DNA from: Dyadobacter sp. Leaf189
GTDB taxonomy: Bacteria > Bacteroidota > Bacteroidia > Cytophagales > Spirosomataceae
DNA length: 64,000 nt
Direction of reading: 5' to 3'
Assembly (NCBI RefSeq): GCF_001424405.1
Contig: NZ_LMPS01000005.1
Location: 124,001-188,000 of the forward strand
In this document: piece by piece, positions 62,988 through 64,000 of the stretch
Position numbering within the stretch: the stretch's first letter is position 1
How the letters are laid out: each line of letters opens with the position of its first letter
The notes under the pieces: generated by a model
Told to the model about the DNA's origin: nothing
The model's input: only the letters and a program-made list of their open reading frames with translations
Database searches by the model: none
Position numbers and translations under genes: made by a program

Positions 62988-64000
62988 TTATTTTGTAACA
63001 ATCACTTTCTGAGTATTATAAGATCCATTATCCGAAACAGTTTTCACCATGTACAAGCCGGGAGACAAGCGCGACATATCGATCTTGTTATCGCCGTTGT
63101 TTACCCTTTTCGAGAAAAGCGGGATACCTGTCAGGTTGTAAATAATGACCTCGGCAACCTGGTCCGAAGCGGTGCTTTTGACAGTCAGCATATCCGAAAC
63201 CGGGTTCGGGTGCAGCACTACCTGACTTGTCATTTCAAACCGGACATTTCTTACTGAGCTCAAAGAAAATGTCCCGTCTGCGTCTACCATTTTCAGGCGG
63301 TAAAGGTTTTCGCCAGCAAATGGGTTTTCGTCTGCAAATTCATAGTGTGTGATAATGCTGCTTTCACCTTTGGCAAGCACGGTACCTATTTGTTCCCACG
63401 CTTTACCATCGTTACTCCGCTGAATTTCGAAACGGTCGCTTTGACTTTCCGCACTTGTTTTCCATTCCAGCTTCGTGCCGTTCACATTTTCACCCGATTT
63501 CGTGGCCGAGAATGAAGTTAATGTGACAGGAAGCGGGTCAGAATTGTAGGTGTAAGTAAGACAAACGCCCGCAGATGCAAAGGTTTGCTCCATGCTGGAA
63601 GTGTTTCCACCCGTTGTTGTGATCGTTTTTGAACCATACGCTTTGGCTAGAAAAGGCACAGTGCCGGTGCCTGTATATTCCACTGGTACTGAACTCAGTG
63701 GCTCGTTTGATGTGCCTGCAGAGCTGATATCATAGTAGGTCAGGGTCTGGTCTGCATTCAGAACAATGTTCTGGGAAGGGGAGGCACCTGCAAAGTTTTT
63801 CACTGCTTCCAGTGCCTGAAAGTAGCTGGGGCCGTCCAGGTCAATGGCCGCACCTATGCGTAGCGCACGCACATTGGAGGCGGTCGTAGCGGTAACTTCG
63901 ATCATTGGATGCGCCGCCAGTGTGGAGCCGAAAACGGTGACGCTGTTGAGGATAGCGCTCGGATTGATTTGCACCGCTTTGGCAACCTGGATGGTTGTGG
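62988..64000 (-). CDS. Secreted protein with T9SS type A sorting domain, 3' part
   Basis: Cut by the window end: the frame stays open to base 64000, and the GTG at 63974 is not a real start. The visible 337 codons show a beta-rich region with Thr/Ser-rich sequence, then LTSFSATKSGENVNGTKLEW, a fibronectin-like segment common before sorting domains (SDRFEIQRSNDGKAWEQIGT, YRLKMVDADGTFSLSSVRN). The C-terminal sorting domain is VVLHPNPVSDMLTVKST with GLYMVKTVSDNGSYNTQKVIVTK. The protein is exported by Sec and then attached to or released from the surface by type IX secretion. The functional domain lies outside the window. Confidence 0.92.
   Translation of the reverse strand, partial: TTIQVAKAVQINPSAILNSVTVFGSTLAAHPMIEVTATTASNVRALRIGAAIDLDGPSYFQALEAVKNFAGASPSQNIVLNADQTLTYYDISSAGTSNEPLSSVPVEYTGTGTVPFLAKAYGSKTITTTGGNTSSMEQTFASAGVCLTYTYNSDPLPVTLTSFSATKSGENVNGTKLEWKTSAESQSDRFEIQRSNDGKAWEQIGTVLAKGESSIITHYEFADENPFAGENLYRLKMVDADGTFSLSSVRNVRFEMTSQVVLHPNPVSDMLTVKSTASDQVAEVIIYNLTGIPLFSKRVNNGDNKIDMSRLSPGLYMVKTVSDNGSYNTQKVIVTK

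Overview
The window reads as chromosomal DNA of a Bacteroidota, most likely Cytophagales (Spirosomataceae, Dyadobacter-like). The evidence is three SusC/SusD pairs with classical lipoboxes, a type IX secretion sorting domain, FtsX-type permeases of the Bacteroidota kind, TAnnTTTG promoter elements, moderate GC content and many conserved Cytophagales proteins. Taxonomy is inferred from gene content only. I saw no rRNA, tRNA, CRISPR array, prophage or intact insertion sequence.

Layout. 1-6.3 kb: the 3' end of a K+-dependent membrane pyrophosphatase, an orphan antitoxin-like gene, a repeat-rich secreted helical protein, a dienelactone hydrolase, a Bcr/CflA exporter, and a methyltransferase-nucleoside hydrolase pair. 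6.5-12.8 kb: a planctomycete-type heme set (PSCyt1-DUF1549-DUF1553 lipoprotein, Tat-exported DUF1501 protein, membrane cytochrome with LRR and discoidin-like parts). The first two of these genes are separated by two inverted arrays of a 7-bp repeat. 12.8-17.4 kb: a cellobiose-2-epimerase-like enzyme, a PIN toxin-antitoxin pair, an acidic protein, a PQQ-type sugar dehydrogenase and a DUF1080 (3-keto-glycoside) protein. Together with the heme set these suggest periplasmic sugar oxidation. 17.6-26 kb: stress protein, S9 and M1 peptidases, a two-gene small operon, a probably frameshifted gene, a SRPBCC membrane protein, a DinB protein and REP-like palindromes.

26-40 kb: two polysaccharide-utilisation-type loci. 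One is SusC-SusD-DUF3823 without enzymes. The other is SusC-SusD-sulfatase, faced by a second, convergent sulfatase. 40-46.6 kb: a fatty acid desaturase, a MscS channel, an AraC regulator, and an ECF sigma factor with a membrane partner.

46.7-61.6 kb is the most interesting part. A SusC/SusD pair is followed by a GDPD-nucleotide-pyrophosphatase fusion, an FtsX permease with a 13-bp inverted repeat in its leader, and a stand-alone GDPD. On the opposite strand lie a lipoprotein, a SulP carrier and a second fusion, PLC/GDPD-like plus alkaline phosphatase. I read this as a Sus-type system for capturing and dismantling phosphodiesters (glycerophosphodiesters, phospholipid headgroups or teichoic-acid-like polymers) rather than glycans. 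The window closes with a NarL-type response regulator and the C-terminal part of a T9SS-secreted protein.
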